Positions 47,520 to 57,893 of a stretch of 64,000 nt of DNA are shown in pieces. The translations under genes were made by a program, and so were the position numbers. Position 1 is the stretch's first letter, and each line of letters starts with the position of its first letter. Under the pieces are notes generated by a model. That model did not search any database. It saw nothing but the letters and a program-made list of their open reading frames with translations, and had not been told where the DNA came from. The DNA is taken from positions 21,507,468 to 21,571,467 of the forward strand of contig NC_044918.1 in NCBI RefSeq assembly GCF_003576645.1, written 5' to 3'. Source of the stretch: Ipomoea triloba. Lineage: Eukaryota > Streptophyta > Magnoliopsida > Solanales > Convolvulaceae.

Positions 47520-48540
47520 TTACCGGGGAAATGTTTGAATAAAAAAGAAGAAAGAATGTATTATTATTCATCAATTCATTTAATTTCTCAAATATAATGT
47601 TCTACAAAATAGTAACTCTAGAGTGAAGACTGAGTGTATGTGTAAAGCTGAAGCATTACGACTTATTGGATTCATTGATAAAAGTTGAAAAAGAAACACA
47701 ATAAGGGTGCGTTTGGTTCATGGTTTACACATTAGAATGTGAATCAAAATTATAGTTAGTGTTTGGTTGACAAATTTTTAGAAACACAACTATGAGATTT
47801 GATTACCTCTTCAATAAATTAAAAAAACTCAATTCCCCAATTAAAATGGATATTCTCGGGAGGCTCGATTTGCGGTCACAACGGAACTTGTGTCGTGGGT
47901 TTCACGATGAAAGTTGGGATCGCAACTTCATTGCAGAGCTATGGGGGTTGTAGGGGTCTTTTCCTTGCCAAAGACTGGAGGATGGAGAGGATTGTAGTTG
48001 AAACAGATTCAAAAGCTATGGTGCACACCATCAAGGGGGAATCTGATTCCCGCCTGAAAATTGATACTTTGATTTACTTATTTAAGTTATCATGAGTCAA
48101 ATAAGAAATATTGACATCATCCATGTTCTCTGAGAAGGTAACCAATGTGCAGACTACCTGGCCCACTTACGGCAAACCAGTGAGTGGGGACCAATGATTC
48201 TGGATCAACCTCTACAGGGCATCAAGATATTGTTGGAAAAAGATGCTAGAGGTGTTGCTACTAGAAGAATCTACTAATCCTGATACCTTGTCTCTCTTGG
48301 CATACCAAAACAAAAAAAAATTATATACAGCCATTATTCAAAATATCATTTATCTATTCCTATAATCGTTATTTCCTTTCTTTACTACTCCCCTAAGTTT
48401 TGAATCCCTTTGATTCGATGAATTAATTACAAAAATATGATTACGCGATTCCTTCACATATTCTATTTATGGTTAGAATATTAAATTTCGGTTTTAATAT
48501 TGCATTTACTAATATACTTCATATAATTACTCCTACATTT
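47520..48540 (-). pseudogene. Flank-only remnant of a third proline-rich gene copy
   Basis: 47520-47690 matches the 3' flank of the gene at 50104 (compare 49080-49215: AAGAAGAAA..TATTATTCATCAATTCATT, GTAACTCTAGA), and 48340-48540 matches its 5' flank (compare 50200-50400: TTTGAATCCCTTTGATTC, TATTTATGGTTAG). The coding part is missing and a LINE RNase H piece lies in its place. Confidence 0.6.
47857..48280 (+). pseudogene. LINE RNase H fragment
   Basis: Reads GGSICGHNGTCVVGFTMKVG, then RIVVETDSKAMVHTIKGES, then after a frameshift near 48090 NIDIIHVL-stop-EGNQCADYLAHL. This is the RVT_3-type RNase H at the C-terminus of plant L1 elements. An A-rich stretch follows at about 48305, as expected for the 3' end of a 5'-truncated LINE insertion. 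Confidence 0.85.
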
Positions 48541-49286
48541 AAAGGCAGAACTATAAATATAATATAATTTTTAGGGGGTCGGACTATCCCTTGCCAAGTG
48601 TAGTATGTAGGAATTAGTGTACACGGCTCCTAATTGTTAGGGATACAATTTTCTAATAAATACTTAGTTATTTGCTAATAAATATTACACAAATTAGAAA
48701 TACAATTGAAATTCGACGTTATGATAAACTCAGAATGATATAATCTTATAATATTAAGGATTAAATGTGTAAAAAGTAATATTTAATCAATTAAAACATA
48801 TTGATTGATACGCATTACATTGGCAAGTTTTGTTTTGGACATGAAAATTGAAAATTACCCTTTCTTATTAAAATCATTACATAATATTTTCGGTCTAACG
48901 TGTCATAATATATAAAATATTACCCTTCCATATTAATTTCATGTTTGATAGTGATTATTATATTATGATTTTTTTGTTTTTGGTTGTAGAAGAGTAGTGA
49001 TGCAAGTGTATCTAAGGTACAAGTGTATCTCTACCAGGCCAAACTAATATCAAGAATTAAAGATTAATCATCAATTTAAAGGAAATATCTGAATTAAAAA
49101 AGAAGAAAAATATTATTCATCAATTCATTTCTCAAATGCTCTACTAAATATATAGTAACTCTAGAATAAAGATTGAGTATGTAAGCTGAAGCATTACAAC
49201 TTATTGTATTAATAATAGCTAAAAAACAATAATAAAGGAAAGCCAAATTATTATTCAAAATCTTCAATTCCAAATTTGAATAACAT
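48541..49286. other. Intergenic and 3' flank of the proline-rich gene
   Basis: AT-rich. 49080-49250 is the probable 3' UTR side, homologous to 47520-47690. Confidence 0.4.
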
Positions 49287-49329
49287 CTATCAACTTGAGG
49301 CCAAGGTTTTAGGAGGTTGGGAGTCAGTG

Positions 49330-49830
49330 GGAATACTGTCAATGAAGGTATAGGGGGAAAAAGCCTTAGAATATGTATTGGTGGGAATACTGTCAATGAA
49401 GAGATATGGGGACGGAAGAAGTCTTGGAATATGTATTGGTAGGAATACTGTCAATGAAGGGATAGGGGGAAGAAGCCTTTGGAATATGTATTGGTGGGAA
49501 TACTGTCAAGGGATATGGGGACGGAAGAAGCCTTGGAATATATATTGGTGGGAATACTGTCAATGAAGGGATAGGGGGAAGAAGCCTTGGAATATGTATT
49601 GGTGGGAATACTGTCAAGGGATATGGGGACGGAAGAAGCCTTGGAATATGTATTGGTGGGAATACTGTCAATGAAGGAATAGGGGGAAGAAGCCTTGGAA
49701 TGTGTATTGGTGGAAATACTGTCAATGAAGGGATAGGGGGAAGAAGCCTTGGAATATGTATTGGTGGGAATACTGTCAATGAAGGGATAGGGGGAAAAAG
49801 CCTTGGAATATGTATTGGGAAACCCAGGGC
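49330..49830 (-). repeat. 54-bp coding minisatellite
   Basis: About nine units with the plus-strand core TTGGAATATGTATTGGTGGG and TACTGTCAATGAAGGGATAG. Two subtypes alternate (AATGAAGGGATAGGGGGAAG versus AAGGGATATGGGGACGGAAG), which suggests that a two-unit block was amplified. Confidence 0.9.
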
Positions 49831-50104
49831 CAAGAGGTGGAAGTGGCAATGAAGGCAAAGGGGGAAGACCTGGAATGTTAGGCAAAGGTGGTAATGGCAA
49901 TGAAGGCAAAGGGGGGAGCCCTGGAATATTAGGCAAAAGTGGTAATGGAAATGGAAAAGGCGGAATCGAGAACGAGAGAGGTGGAAGAGTCGATAATTTA
50001 TCACTTTCTTCTTTGAGGATACGAGCTTCGTTGTAGTTACTTATCATTGTCACAAAGACCACGCATACCACCGAGAAAATCTTCAATGAAAACCGAAAAC
50101 CCAT
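49451..50104 (-). CDS. Secreted proline-rich tandem-repeat protein
   Basis: 217 codons from ATG 50104 (context AAGAAAATGGG on the minus strand). Residues 1-27 are a signal peptide (MGFRFSLKIFSVVCVVFVTM). RILKEESDKLSTLPPL follows, then two copies of LPNIPGLPPLPSLPLPPL, then six to seven 18-residue repeats of the type SIPTNTYSKASSPYPFID encoded by 54-bp units. It is probably a cell-wall or extracellular protein, by composition only; I know no named family. One unit has an extra T near 49478, which ends the frame at 49451. The same repeat frame later reads IPTDSQPPKTLASS with a stop at 49287-49289, so the C-terminus may be damaged or the assembly may have an indel. A second frame is also open through the repeats and is proline-rich (PPIHIPRLLPPIPSL). 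Confidence 0.65.
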   Translation of the reverse strand: MGFRFSLKIFSVVCVVFVTMISNYNEARILKEESDKLSTLPPLSFSIPPFPFPLPLLPNIPGLPPLPSLPLPPLPNIPGLPPLPSLPLPPLGPGFPNTYSKAFSPYPFIDSIPTNTYSKASSPYPFIDSISTNTHSKASSPYSFIDSIPTNTYSKASSVPISLDSIPTNTYSKASSPYPFIDSIPTNIYSKASSVPISLDSIPTNTYSKGFFPLSLH

Positions 50105-50424
50105 TTTCTTGATATATGTTTAGTGTAGAACAAAGTATGAAAGAAAGAAAAGAGAGTTGTGGTCATTGGCTTCACTAACCATTGCTTATATAGGCCAAGC
50201 TGTGGAATAATAGTAATTCACTATCGTTGTAACTGTTATGTTTCTTTCTTTACTATTCAGTATAAGTTTTGAATCCCTTTGATTCAGTGAATTAAAGACC
50301 AAAAATATGAATATGATTCGTTCACACATTTTATTTATGGTTAGCAAATTAAATATTGCATTTCCTTACATACTTCATATGATTACTCCAACATTTACAA
50401 TAGTCTTTAGTTTGCATCGGTTGC
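50105..50424 (-). promoter_or_regulatory. 5' flank of the proline-rich gene
   Basis: The minus-strand upstream region contains a TATA-like CTATATAAGCAATGG at about 50180-50195 (plus strand CCATTGCTTATATAGG), some 75-90 bases above the ATG. The same sequence is kept in the copies at 53690-53710. Homology to the 53615-53985 flank ends exactly at GGTTGCCACT. Confidence 0.55.
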
Positions 50425-51711
50425 CACTCACGGCTGGAAAACATCAAATTTCCGACAAATTTTCCGACCACCTACAAAATTTACTTGGTCGAAAATTTCT
50501 TTCGGCCATTTCAAATTGTTAACACTTAATACGGGGTGTTTTTTGTTCCGACCACCAAAATTGGTCGGAAATCGTTTTATATATATATATAAAAGTTAGA
50601 GATTGACCTCGTTTGTGCGCCGCTTGCCCCTCTCTCTCCTCACCTACAACTCTCTGTGTCTCAACACCCGGCCATCACCTCCGGAGACCTCCACAGGCGA
50701 CAACTACTCTGTCTCCGGCTCGATCTTCGCCTCCTTGCCTCTCTGCCGCTCACAGCCTCGTCTCCGTCTCTCCGGTAAGTCCTTATAATCTCTACTGATA
50801 CTCATAGTCTCAAGCTCAACTACTCATTCTTTAACCTATATGGCTCTCTACATAGGAAGCCCAAAATCTGCCTTCGATACTTTATGTTGGTAGGCTTTTC
50901 TGGTGACTGTCTTGGCCTTGAATATGTAACAGGTAATTTACTGCTATTTTAGTTATTTATGATGTACTGTTCTTAAATCTTGAATTTTATGGATTATGGT
51001 CTTGTTAGGGCTTAAATTCGCGAAATTGATAGGGTTTTCATAAGTGCCTTGGCTTTTGCAAAATTATTATCAGACTGCTTGGTCCCTTACACATTCTGGA
51101 TTTCTTTTAGATGATTTTCATTGTAATTCAATCCTCAATTTTGTTAGGGCTTAAGTTCGTGAAAGATAAATCTGCCAAACTAAAGCAAGCTAGTAAAACA
51201 GATCATTGCGTTGGACTCAGTGTAAGAATTCTCTCCCTCACTCATTCCCTTGTTCTTTAATTCATCTTTATATGTATTCCCTTCCAAAGGAAGAATTTGC
51301 TGGACACTTGAGAAAAATGCAGTTGTAAGATGAGCAGGTTATGCTTAGAATGTTGTTTGTAATTACTCTGTATTCTGAGTCAATAGAATACTGTATCAAT
51401 AGATACATGTGCTACACATTTACACCTGATCATTTATTTTTGTGTTGGTTGAGATTTCTTATCAGAAAAGGTTAAAATAAGTTGAATTATAATGAATGTT
51501 CTGCATTACTTGTTGAAATAAGTATTCAGTATTACTTATCAAAAAAAGTACTCTATTTATATATTTTTAGGTTGGAGAATACACATTGTTGCATTTTGTT
51601 TTGGAATAAACATGATTGCTATTAACTTGCCAACTTATATTCTTCAACCTGTATTTCTGTTCACTTTTATCTTATTTTTGGTTCTGTATTTTGTTTATGC
51701 TGACGGTTCAG

Positions 51712-52267
51712 GTGGGTGGCTAACCTCTACTTCCTTATGATATCCATTCTGTCATGCACTCCAATCAGGTATGTTTCTTTAGCTGGATAAAACCTTAAAA
51801 ATATATGCCCAATCGATCGAACACAAGGATAAATTGAAAAGAAGAAAGTTAATCTTTGCATCAGTTCATTGAGATTTTTTTGTATCTATAAATTTTTGTT
51901 TTGGTGCAGTCCTGTGAGTCCGATAACAAATGTGGTTCCTTTGAGTTTGGTGCTTCTTGTTTCTCTTATAAAAGAGGCAATGGAAGTCTGGGTATGTGCC
52001 ATTAGCTAAATATGCCATTATTTTTATGAATGATCATTTTCTGTGAGAGTATTTCTGTGACAGATCATTAACTTGAGTCTTGCATAACTTAAACTCTGCT
52101 GTCTATTTTAATGTGCCAGAACTACTGCTTATATTCTCTCTTCAAAATTGTGCACAGAAACGTTTCCAGAATGACATGTCAATTAAAATACTCATGTAGA
52201 CGTCTTTCAAGATCAGAAATGGATGAGTGTTCCTTGGAAGAAACTTCAGGTTGGGGACATTGTGAGA
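51712..52267 (+). pseudogene. Captured exons of a P4-type (aminophospholipid) ATPase
   Basis: Three exons with intact splice sites encode the first membrane part of an ALA-type flippase: 51712-51768 (VANLYFLMISILSCTPI), 51910-51991 ([20 protein letters not shown] then IKEAMEVW) and 52158-52267 (KRFQNDMSI.., then FQDQKWMSVPWKKLQVGDIV). The introns have GT-AG ends and keep phase. A short deletion in the third exon (near 52190) shifts the frame to a TAG, and Arg before VANLYF is Trp. Upstream and downstream ATPase exons are absent: the sequence after 52267 is intronic, then becomes element end. It is a fragment, not a working gene. Confidence 0.85.
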
Positions 52268-52989
52268 GTAAGTAGACTGCTAATAATTCCTTCCCTCTTT
52301 AATTTTTAATATTTATGGGCTAAGTTTGTTACCATTTTCTTAGTCATATCAGTAGATTTTCCTCTTTCTGTGTCTTCTTGGCATACATAATAAACTATTG
52401 CATTGTCTTCTCTTGCAATTTCCATTGTTTTAGTAAGAAAGAAAAGTTCTAAATTTGCACACTTTACCAATAATTCAAGACCTTCAATGTATTAGACTTT
52501 TGCTCATTGCCATGTCATCATATGCCTAACTAGCATTTTCAGGGACATAAAGGGTTTTTGTTTTTGGCTTCAGAACACATCGTAAAGACAGTCTACTTAT
52601 TACCCTGTAAATATTGGTGATTAGTTTTAAAAGTCTAGTGACTGTAGTCATGTTTTGTAGTTATAGACTTCTAGTGTTAGTCTGTTAGATTTTTCAACAA
52701 GATAAAACTCACATATTTGTCATCTGATTAATTATACTTGAAGTTATAATTAGTGTGCTTTTTTTTTTTTTTTGATGACACTTATTATTTTTGTGATTGT
52801 TTGCAGCTTGACTACACACTTCCTCCCGCGGTCCAATGTTAGTGGCAGTATCGGAAAAATAGTTTGGAGATTGAATCAGAAGTTAAATTCCAAAATTGCA
52901 TATTTTGACTTGTTTTAAATTTTCTACTTTATATTCATGAATGAGTTCTCTTCAAGCCTATGAAATTTGTATATGTTTTTTTTTTTTTC

Positions 52990-53023
52990 ATTTCACTACA
53001 GAGATCGATCTCTGTAGTGAAAT
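52990..53023. repeat. Perfect 34-bp palindrome with CACTACAGAGATC arms
   Basis: ATTTCACTACAGAGATC is followed directly by its exact inverse. The right arm with the next 25 or so bases (TCTCTGTAGTGAAAT.CATATTTTTTATTTGCTATCTCCAG) occurs twice in tandem (53012-53050 and 53053-53093). Confidence 0.9.
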
Positions 53024-53159
53024 ACATATTTTTTATTTGCTATCTCCAGTTTCTCTGTAGTGAAATGCATATTTTTTATTTGCTATCTCCAGTTTTCCGA
53101 CCACCAAAGTGGTCGGAATTTTCGGACATGTCTGGAGTTCTAGTGGTCGTTTTTTTCCG

Positions 53160-53615
53160 GCGACATATGGGGACGGAAGAAGCCTTGGAATATGTATTGG
53201 TGTGAATACTGTCAAGGGATATGGGAACGGAAGAAGTCTTGGAATATGTATTGGTGTGAATACTTTCATTGAAGGGATAGGGGGAAGAAGCCTTGGAGTA
53301 TGTATTGGGAAACCTTGGAATATGTATTGGGAAACCCAGGGCCAAGAGGTGGAAGTAGCAATGAAGGCTAAGGGGGAAGACGTGGAATATTAGACAAAGG
53401 TGGTAATGGCAATGAAGGCAAAGGGAGGAGCCCTGGAATATTAGGCAAAGGTGGTAATGGAAATGGAAAAGGCGGAATCGAGAACGGGAGAGGTGGAAGA
53501 GTCTATAATTTATCACTTTCTTCTTTGAGTATACGAGCTTTGTTGTAGTACTCATCATTGTCACAGAGACTACGCATACCAGAGAGAAAACCTTCAATGA
53601 AAACTAAAAACCCAT
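53160..53615 (-). pseudogene. Broken second copy of the proline-rich gene
   Basis: Homologous to 49451-50104, with start ATG at 53613-53615, but codon 4 is a stop (ATGGGTTTTTAG), a frameshift follows the signal-peptide part, and the frame later hits TAG after SDKL. The minus-strand upstream flank to about 53985 matches that of the intact copy. Only about four 54-bp units remain, and the 3' part is cut off where the CACTA-like element ends (about 53160). Confidence 0.85.
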
Positions 53616-54006
53616 TTTTCTTGATATATGTTTTAGTGTAGAACAAAGTATGAAAGAAAGGGAAAAGAGAGTTGTGGTCATTGCCTTCACTAACCATTGC
53701 TTATATAGGCGGAAATGTGGAATAATACTATTTCACTATCGCTATAACTGTTATGTTTCTTTCTTAATTTACTATTCAGCATAAGTTTTAAATCCCTTTG
53801 ATTCAGTGAATTAAAGACCAAAAATATGAATATGATTCGTTCAGACATTCTATTTATGGTTAGCAAATAAAATATTGCATTTACTTACCTACTTCCTATA
53901 TATAATTACTACCAACATTTACAATAGTCTTTTTTTTTAGTACATTTACAATAGTCTTTAGTTTGCATCGGTTGCCACTTGCGAGAATCTTAATAGTACC
54001 CTGTAC
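53616..54006. other. Duplicated 5' flank of the proline-rich pseudogene
   Basis: It matches 50105-50424 until GGTTGCCACT at about 53982, then diverges. It includes the same TATA-like CCATTGCTTATATAGG. Confidence 0.6.
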
Positions 54007-54014
54007 CCCATATA

Positions 54015-54783
54015 CAGGGGCGGATTCAGCATGGGAGCAGTGGGGGCAGCTGCCTCCACTCACCCCACCCCACCCCCTATATAGCCCTTGTATATATATG
54101 TGTATGTATAGTACAATTTTAGATATAAGTATATGAAAACAGACACAAGTAACTAATTGATTAATTGGTCGAGTTGGTAAAAGTGCGTCTGTATCTAGAC
54201 TAGAAAAGTGCAAGGGTTCAACTCTGCTTAGCAGCATGTGTGATTATGTTTGAAGCCTTCTTCACTTCTTTTCCCATCCCCTTTATGTTTGAATCCTACT
54301 TCACTTCTTTTCCCATTCCCTTCTAAACTTGGTATACATTCCTTCCAAGCTTTTTTGATTCCTTTTATATATATAATAATGAGATATATTCATTCCTTCA
54401 AATCTTTTTTCATTCCCTTTATATATATATAATAATGAGATGTGTAATTTTTTATTTAAATTATTTTATTAAATTATTTATGTTTCATATATTGTTATTA
54501 ACATTTTTTTTTTAAGTTTTAGTGTGTTTTAATTTTTTATTTATATCCAACAATATTTATGCTTATATTCCTTTTAAGTGATTCAATTTATAATGTGTTT
54601 TTTATTTGAATTATTTTATCAAATTAATTATGTTTCATATATTGTTATTAATATATTTATAAAGTTTTATTGTGTTTTATTTTTCGTGTATATCCAAAAA
54701 TATTTATGATTATATTCCTTTTAAGTGATTTTTTTAAACTACATTTTCGCCCCCACTGAAAAATTTTTCTGGATCCGCCACTG
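54015..54783. mobile_element. hAT-type non-autonomous element, 8-bp TSD
   Basis: Ends CAGGGGCGGATTCAG and, reversed, CAGTGGCGGATCCAG match at 13 of 15 positions. A perfect 8-bp duplication CCCATATA flanks it (54007-54014 and 54784-54791). The interior contains a tRNA-like stretch (TTGGTCGAGTTGG near 54163, GGGTTCAACTC near 54215), probably a SINE insertion, and repeats of TTCATTCCTTCAAxxTTTTT. No transposase. Confidence 0.92.
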
Positions 54784-54791
54784 CCCATATA

Positions 54792-55044
54792 CCCCAATTG
54801 TTATACCATGGGCCAGGTTCATATTACATTGTTAACCTGATACAAAAATTCTTAGGTTATTTTTGGACTAAGGTCTACAATGCAAAGTAAACTTTGGTCC
54901 ATGGTAATACAGTATAATTTGCGTGCCCATACACCCATTTTATTTGTCATAATAATTTTATTTTTAATTTTTTCTTAATAATGCCCAATTTTTATAATCC
55001 AAGATTTTGATTTCACTGGATTATATCATAGACCCCATGAATTC
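54792..55044. other. Intergenic
   Basis: No gene seen. ATGGGCCAGG..GGTCCATGG phrases suggest another degraded small TIR element. Confidence 0.35.
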
Positions 55045-55130
55045 ACTCAACGTTCACTGAGGCTCGATCTCATGACCTCCCATATGAGAGAGTCACTATA
55101 TGCCATTTGAGCACAATGTGCTTGGCAAAT
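55045..55130 (-). repeat. SINE, minus strand
   Basis: Reversed, it reads GCCAAGCACATTGTGCTCAA, ATGGCATATAGTGACTCTC and GAGATCGAGCCTCAGTGA, nearly the same as the plus copy at 9903. Confidence 0.6.
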
Positions 55131-55547
55131 TATGCTATTGACCCGGGTCCACCTTGCAATGTGGACCCGGGTCTATGTGCACAAATTTAGAACTCTATAT
55201 TCACAATTTTAAAACTCAATGTTCACAATTTTAGATCTCAATATACAAAATTACATTACTCAATATTCACAATTTTTGAACTCTATATTCACAATTTTAT
55301 TATATAGATTAAAAAATTGTGTTATACTATTGAACATAGAGTTTTGATATTGTTGAACATAGAGTTATGAAATTGTGAACATAGAGTTATAAAATTGTGA
55401 GCATAGAGTTATGAAATTGTGAACGTTGAGCTATGAAATTGTGAACATGAAATTATGAAACTGTGAACATAGAGTTATGAAATTGTTAACATGGACCCGG
55501 ACCCACCTTGCAAGGTGGAGCCGGGTGACGGGTCCATGGCATAACAA
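55127..55547. mobile_element. MITE family B copy (best preserved)
   Basis: The left part, TTATGCTATTGACCCGGGTCC, is the inverse of the right part, which ends GGGTCCATGGCATAACAA. Both sides carry CACCTTGCAAxGTGGAxCCGG. The interior is CTATATTCACAATTTT and inverse modules. Confidence 0.75.
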
Positions 55548-56436
55548 CGGGTTTGACAACGATTAAGGCTCTATTTCTAATAAATTAGCTAAAAGCTAGA
55601 AAGTTAATAATTAGAAATAGTGTAAATTTTAATTTTAGTCCTCGATTATTTTAATACTACTAAATATAGTTACATACTTTTAATTTTGACATATTATATC
55701 TCTAACTTTCATTTGCTTACTACAACCAATCTTCTGATCTATATAAATTTTTATAATTATGTCGTTCACAAAGAGAGCTAAAATATAATTTCATTATTAA
55801 AACATCTTGTTCCAACATATAATTTCTCTTTCTTTCTCATAAATTTATTTAACTGAATTATGCAAATTACATTTTAACATTTTTTTATTAATGGTAAAAT
55901 GGTAGAAATTAAAGTTAAGCGAATGACTGATTGTGGCAACTGGAAAGCAAATAAAAGTCACTTCAGTATTCAGTTTCATTTTATATACACTATAGTTTCA
56001 TTTCATTACAACACAACTACAGTATCATTTTAATATAACTACAGTTTCATTGGACAATATACACTCAAATATGTGAAACTATTATTCAGTTTTATTTTAT
56101 ATACACTGCATTTTCATTTCAACACAATTACAATTTCATTTCAATTCAATTACAATTTCATTTGATAATATAAAAATAATATGTGAGACAATTTCATTTT
56201 AAATACACTATAGTTTCATTTGGTAATTAACACACTAAAAATATGGATATATTAAGATGTAGCGACAGTCGTTTCTTTACTTAAAGAAATGACATCATTT
56301 TTGGACCATGATCCACGATATAAGGACCGGTGTCCTAGGCTAGTCAATCAAGCTATTGTTTTGGGCCTAAGTAGTCCAGAGTTATTTATTTATTGATCTG
56401 TAGCTCGAAAAGTGTCTTTTGCAACTTATTTTAGTA
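55548..56436. other. Intergenic with TTTCATTTCAACACAA repeats
   Basis: No gene. 55975-56330 repeats TACAGTTTCATTTxAACACAA-like phrases and ends in GACCATGATCCACG, related to the block at 33612. Confidence 0.45.
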
Positions 56437-56470
56437 CTAGTATTTTGTACGCGCGATGCGCGAAAACTTA
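56437..56470 (-). other. Helitron 3' terminus, minus strand
   Basis: On the minus strand the hairpin CGCGCATCGCGCG is followed by TACAAAATACTAG and a T, the same form as the ends at 31790 and 38371. The element would extend to the right of this site. Its 5' end was not found. Confidence 0.6.
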
Positions 56471-56727
56471 TGCCCAATATTAAAATATTAATAAATAAAA
56501 ATATTTAAAATGTATAATTCAAATTATATATACACAAATAATATATGTATTTTATACACATATATATGATTTACCATTCATAGAAACTTAATTAAAATAT
56601 AATCAACTATTAAATAGAAATTAATAATTTAAATAAAATGACAATTAAATAATAGGAAAAAGATATGATAGATATAGGTGTAGGGTAATAACGATGGAGT
56701 TAAAACTAACGGTGTTATAACGGTGTA

Positions 56728-57334
56728 TAGGGCTGTTAACGAACCGAACATAAACGAACGGAGGCTGTTCGTGTTCGTTTGTTAAGGATTTTGGGGTGTT
56801 CGTGTTCGTGTTCGTTTGTTAAGGTTTTTAAAAATCCTGTTCGTGTTCGTTTGTTAAGCGTTCGTTAGTGTTCGTTAACGTTCGCGAACACGTTCACGAA
56901 CGTGTTCGTTAACGTTAACGAACAAGTTCACGAACGTGTTCGCAAACGTTAACGAACACGTTCACAAACATGTTCATTTACGTTTATGAACACTTAATAA
57001 CCAAGCACCTGCACATATGTTCATGAAAATATTTTGTTCGTGAACATTAAATAATCTACGTTCACGAACAATTATATATATATATATTTTGTAAACATGT
57101 TTGCGAACATTATTAAACGAAAACAAACGAGCTTGTTCACCAACACTACTAAACGAACACAAACGAGCTTGTTCGCGAACACTTAGCAAACGAGCTTACC
57201 ACTGTTCAGACTCTGTTTGTTTATTAACCGAGCTCTAAATTTTGTTTGTTAATGTTCGTTAACCTTAATAAACGAACGCTTACCGAGCTCGAACACGAGT
57301 AGTTTGTCGAAAGCTCTGTTCGCTAACAGCCCTA
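56728..57334. mobile_element. hAT-type element rich in GTTCGTGTTCG, 8-bp TSD
   Basis: Ends TAGGGCTGTTAACGAAC and, reversed, TAGGGCTGTTAGCGAAC are flanked by a perfect 8-bp duplication ACGGTGTA (56720-56727 and 57335-57342). The body is almost wholly GTTCGTTAACG-like direct and inverted repeats, probable transposase-binding motifs. It inserted to the right of the Helitron end. Confidence 0.92.
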
Positions 57335-57582
57335 ACGGTGTAAGGGTAATTTTGTATAACAAGAATGTAGTAGGGACAATTTTGTCTAATAACATTGAAG
57401 TGTACAACATTTAAAGTAAAATGTACACATTTATTAGCATAAAAAAGGAGGGACATAAATCAAGGATATAACATTGATTGAGACTTATTATGTTTTTAGA
57501 TTATCTAATACTCCGTATATTTTAACTTTCCTTTGTTGCAAAATAATAATAATAATAATAATAACCATAATGCCTGTTTTTG

Positions 57583-57836
57583 GCAATTATTGTGTGACCA
57601 ATGGTCTACATAGTTGTGTGGAATATGGATATAATATACATTTTTAATATACTAAAATTATTTTATTCATGTACTGAATCTACATTATTTGATAATATAT
57701 AAAATACATGTACTTTCAAATAATATATTTTATGTTTATAAATAATATACTTTTAATATATTAAAATGTATTTTTTTTATTTATGGTTCACACAAATGTA
57801 TGTGTATATTATGGTCCATGAAATAATGATTGCCAA
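57583..57836. mobile_element. MITE family A copy
   Basis: Ends AATTATTGTGTGACCAATGG and GGTCCATGAAATAATGATTG are inverse, with AAATAATATACTTTTAATAT modules inside. Confidence 0.65.
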
Positions 57837-57893
57837 TATTTAATGATCACTCTGGTCTAACAAAATTATCAATATTAATATATTATAATATTA

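Larger units (their letters stand above)
50425..53145. mobile_element. CACTA-like element carrying host exons
   Basis: The left end reads CACTCACGGCTGG and the reversed right end CACTAGAACTCCAG. Next to both are GGTCGGAA/TTCCGACC phrases of the kind CCGACCACCAAAGTGGTCGG (50460-50570, 53095-53118), typical subterminal repeats of plant CACTA elements. No transposase is present. The interior has intron-exon-like sequence, including a CT-rich leader (50600-50775) with a GTAAGT-type donor and aminophospholipid ATPase exons (51712-52267). No 3-bp target duplication was confirmed and the termini are only partly alike, so the exact ends are provisional. Confidence 0.6.

Noticed and set aside
49330..49830. 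Regular 54-bp spacing that could suggest a CRISPR array
   Set aside because: The whole 54-bp unit is repeated with no variable spacers, it codes for protein repeats, and the sequence is from a plant nucleus.
50603..50798. 61-codon frames in the CT-rich leader of the CACTA-like element
   Set aside because: Composition and the following GTAAGT donor fit a captured 5' UTR; no domain is visible.
53033..53597. 173-codon minus-strand frame over the proline-rich pseudogene
   Set aside because: It begins inside the signal-peptide region after a stop, changes frame relative to the intact copy, and runs into the CACTA-like element, so it is not treated as a gene.
56974..57189. 71-codon minus-strand frame
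   Set aside because: It is a translation of the GTTCG repeats of the hAT element at 56728-57334.
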